Below, piece by piece: positions 62,572 to 64,000 of a stretch of 64,000 nt of DNA. Under the pieces are notes generated by a model. The model did no database searches. It was given only the letters and a program-made list of their open reading frames with translations, and had not been told where the DNA came from. How positions within the stretch are numbered: position 1 is the stretch's first letter; the number at the start of each line of letters is the position of its first letter. The stretch is from Alicyclobacillus tolerans (GTDB lineage: Bacteria > Bacillota > Bacilli > Alicyclobacillales > Alicyclobacillaceae): assembly GCF_021739485.1 (NCBI RefSeq), contig NZ_JAJFNK010000003.1, forward strand, positions 124,001 through 188,000. The letters run 5' to 3'. The translations under genes were made by a program, and so were the position numbers.

Positions 62572-64000
62572 ATTGGTTTGATAATCTCATTGCGAATCTA
62601 ATTAATTCACTGGCAAATGGTATTCAAGCCCTACTGAATCACACGATCGTTTCGGGCGGCAATGTAACGGGAAATGTCATGGGTAATGTAATTCTGACTG
62701 GATTTTTTCCAAGCTCGAATGTCCCAGTGTGGGGTACTGGGACTTTTTCAGATTTAATGGATGCGAAGGCGACCGCTTCACTTCAGCCATTCTCGGCAGC
62801 ATTCTGGGCCTTTGGGTGGACGTTCTTGCTCATCTCCGTGTACTTGCTTGTCATCCAAGTCTCTGGAGCTGCAAACAGTGCCATTCAACGAGAGAGATTG
62901 AAAAACGGATGTTTTGGACTGGTTATCGCAGCGGTCATGATGTGGGTTGGCCCCCATTTCGGAGTGTTGGTTACGCAATTGTTCTACTATCCAAGCGATT
63001 ATTTTTTGACTTTGAACCCCTTGATGAAATGGACATCACTGAGCATGAACGGCGGCCAAGCATTGCTCAATTCGGTTGTCAACTTTCTTCAAGCCATTCT
63101 TTCGTTGGTGATTTGGCTTGTCTACGAATTCCGTAAGGTGTTCCTGTATGTGTGGATGGTGTTCTTTCCACTGGCAATGGCGTTTCATGCCAATGAGAAA
63201 ACGAAAGGTATTGCAAAGATGTGGTGGACAGAATGGATTTATCAGATGGCTATTCCACTTGGACAAGCCATTGTATTTGGAATCGCGAGTGCTGTAGCCA
63301 GTCCGATAAATAGCCAATCCCTAACCATCGAAGATATCTTCGTTGCGCTAGCCGGAACGATTGGTCTTCTCGCCTCTGCGGTATACGTAAGAAAACTAAT
63401 TGAAGCAGTTGCACATAGTTTTGGCGCATCCATGGTCGGATTTAATGGGGGGGCACGACTGGGGCAATTCGCAGCACTCGGGCTGAGTGCGTTCGCCGCG
63501 GACGCCGGAGGGAAGCTAGCCGTCAAAGGGGCTGCCAAAGCGATAGGAACACCTGCAAAGTCACTGTTTCAAGCCATGGACAATATACCAGCGGTTCGTT
63601 CCAGAGCTGAAAAGGCGGTGAAAGACCGCCCTGAACTATTTACTCAAGCCATTCAAGCGGGAGCCGGTGTCGATGATATCATGCTACATCACCAGATGGG
63701 AGCTTTTGGGGATGCCATACAGGCTGATGGTGCGGGACTCGAATCGGTGAGTGCAAAAAGCGGACAGATATCTAGGCCGACTAACAACAGGGGAGCTTAC
63801 AGAGGAGGGGTGATGTCCAGTGGTCCTCTTCGGCCAATGGTTCGCTCAGGAACCCTTGGGGCCATTGGTAGTGCAGTTTCATCTGTGAAGAGTACCGTCT
63901 CAAACAGTAATCTTGGGCTGATTGGTAAGAGTATAGTGAATGACTACAAACAAGCTGGGGGTCTTTCAGGCGCTGTTGCTGCAAAAGTAATTCCTACTGC
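62568..64000 (+). CDS. VirB6/TrbL-like polytopic conjugation protein (partial, open at the window end)
   Basis: The frame starts at ATG 62568 in an ATGA overlap with virB4 and has no stop up to base 64000, giving at least 477 residues. The N-terminal half has about six hydrophobic helices, e.g. AFWAFGWTFLLISVYLLVIQ and VFLYVWMVFFPLAMAFHANE, then MWWTEWIYQMAIPLGQAIVF. The second half is a soluble, Gly/Ala/Ser-rich tail. This is the VirB6/TrbL pattern of a membrane channel component. Its right end lies outside the window, so a stop or fusion cannot be judged. Confidence 0.75.
   Translation, partial: MNWFDNLIANLINSLANGIQALLNHTIVSGGNVTGNVMGNVILTGFFPSSNVPVWGTGTFSDLMDAKATASLQPFSAAFWAFGWTFLLISVYLLVIQVSGAANSAIQRERLKNGCFGLVIAAVMMWVGPHFGVLVTQLFYYPSDYFLTLNPLMKWTSLSMNGGQALLNSVVNFLQAILSLVIWLVYEFRKVFLYVWMVFFPLAMAFHANEKTKGIAKMWWTEWIYQMAIPLGQAIVFGIASAVASPINSQSLTIEDIFVALAGTIGLLASAVYVRKLIEAVAHSFGASMVGFNGGARLGQFAALGLSAFAADAGGKLAVKGAAKAIGTPAKSLFQAMDNIPAVRSRAEKAVKDRPELFTQAIQAGAGVDDIMLHHQMGAFGDAIQADGAGLESVSAKSGQISRPTNNRGAYRGGVMSSGPLRPMVRSGTLGAIGSAVSSVKSTVSNSNLGLIGKSIVNDYKQAGGLSGAVAAKVIPT

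Larger units (their letters stand above)
54324..64000 (+). mobile_element. left part of an integrative/conjugative element (continues past the window)
   Basis: After the rlmCD terminator the DNA is noticeably more AT-rich and holds no housekeeping genes. It carries an ImmA/IrrE peptidase and XRE repressor facing a second XRE gene, a replication-like winged-helix protein, small proteins of unknown type, and a type IV secretion operon (pilin, PrgI, VirB4, VirB6-like). This order resembles ICEs of Firmicutes. The exact left end and any attL site are not resolved: no direct repeat partner, integrase, relaxase or coupling protein lies in the window. A plasmid-derived insertion is an alternative. 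Confidence 0.8.

Overview
The window reads as a chromosome segment of a spore-forming, Gram-positive Bacilli member, probably in or near the Alicyclobacillaceae. The reasons are the moderately high GC, strong AGGAGG-type ribosome binding sites with frequent GTG and TTG starts, a SinR/SinI pair, a YjcZ-type sporulation peptide, a CotF-like coat protein, a spore-type GH18 hydrolase, TagO, RlmCD and GatCAB. The taxonomic placement is inferred from gene content only.

Layout. (1) 1-8294: an alpha-glucan (glycogen-like) cluster with a phosphorylase (partial), a DUF4912 protein, a GH57 branching enzyme fused to a glycosyltransferase, a sugar nucleotidyltransferase fused to a degenerate phosphomutase, and a GH15-like glucosidase. 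(2) 8398-17134: a DUF4395 membrane protein, an aldo/keto reductase, a secreted SGNH hydrolase, an alaR-alaT-purU operon, an NCS2 purine permease, and a small protein with a MOSC protein behind a structured leader. (3) 17403-18300: SinR, a 48-residue SinI, and a c-di-GMP-I (GEMM) riboswitch directly upstream of sinI. This is the most interesting regulatory arrangement in the window. (4) 18515-33925: a GNAT/acyl-CoA-synthetase fusion, a two-subunit 2-oxoacid:ferredoxin oxidoreductase, an L,D-transpeptidase lipoprotein, a YodB-like repressor divergent from an aldo/keto reductase plus glycerate kinase, an SDR, a GH18 hydrolase, a CoA-binding protein, and an MFS transporter with a likely frameshift. 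(5) 34039-39051: an acyl-CoA ligase fused to a membrane-anchored coiled coil, followed by four stand-alone membrane-anchored coiled-coil proteins. I recognise no described system of this kind. (6) 39207-43081: small membrane, spore and secreted proteins and tRNA-Pro. (7) 43297-54307: housekeeping genes pcrA, ligA, tagO, gatCAB and rlmCD.

From about 54.3 kb the DNA becomes visibly more AT-rich and an integrative/conjugative element begins. It carries an ImmA-like peptidase with an XRE repressor, a divergent promoter switch, a replication-like winged-helix protein and several unknowns. A type IV secretion operon follows (pilin-like protein, PrgI-like protein, a TraC-like N-terminal protein, VirB4 ATPase, VirB6/TrbL-like protein), and it runs off the end of the window. 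No integrase or relaxase lies inside the window.

How the parts work together: the first cluster stores and mobilises glucan. SinI/SinR under c-di-GMP would link second-messenger level to biofilm-type gene control. The por operon handles 2-oxoacid oxidation with ferredoxin. The YodB-like and aldo/keto reductase genes look like an electrophile-stress unit. All functions are inferred from sequence recognised by eye; no database search was run.
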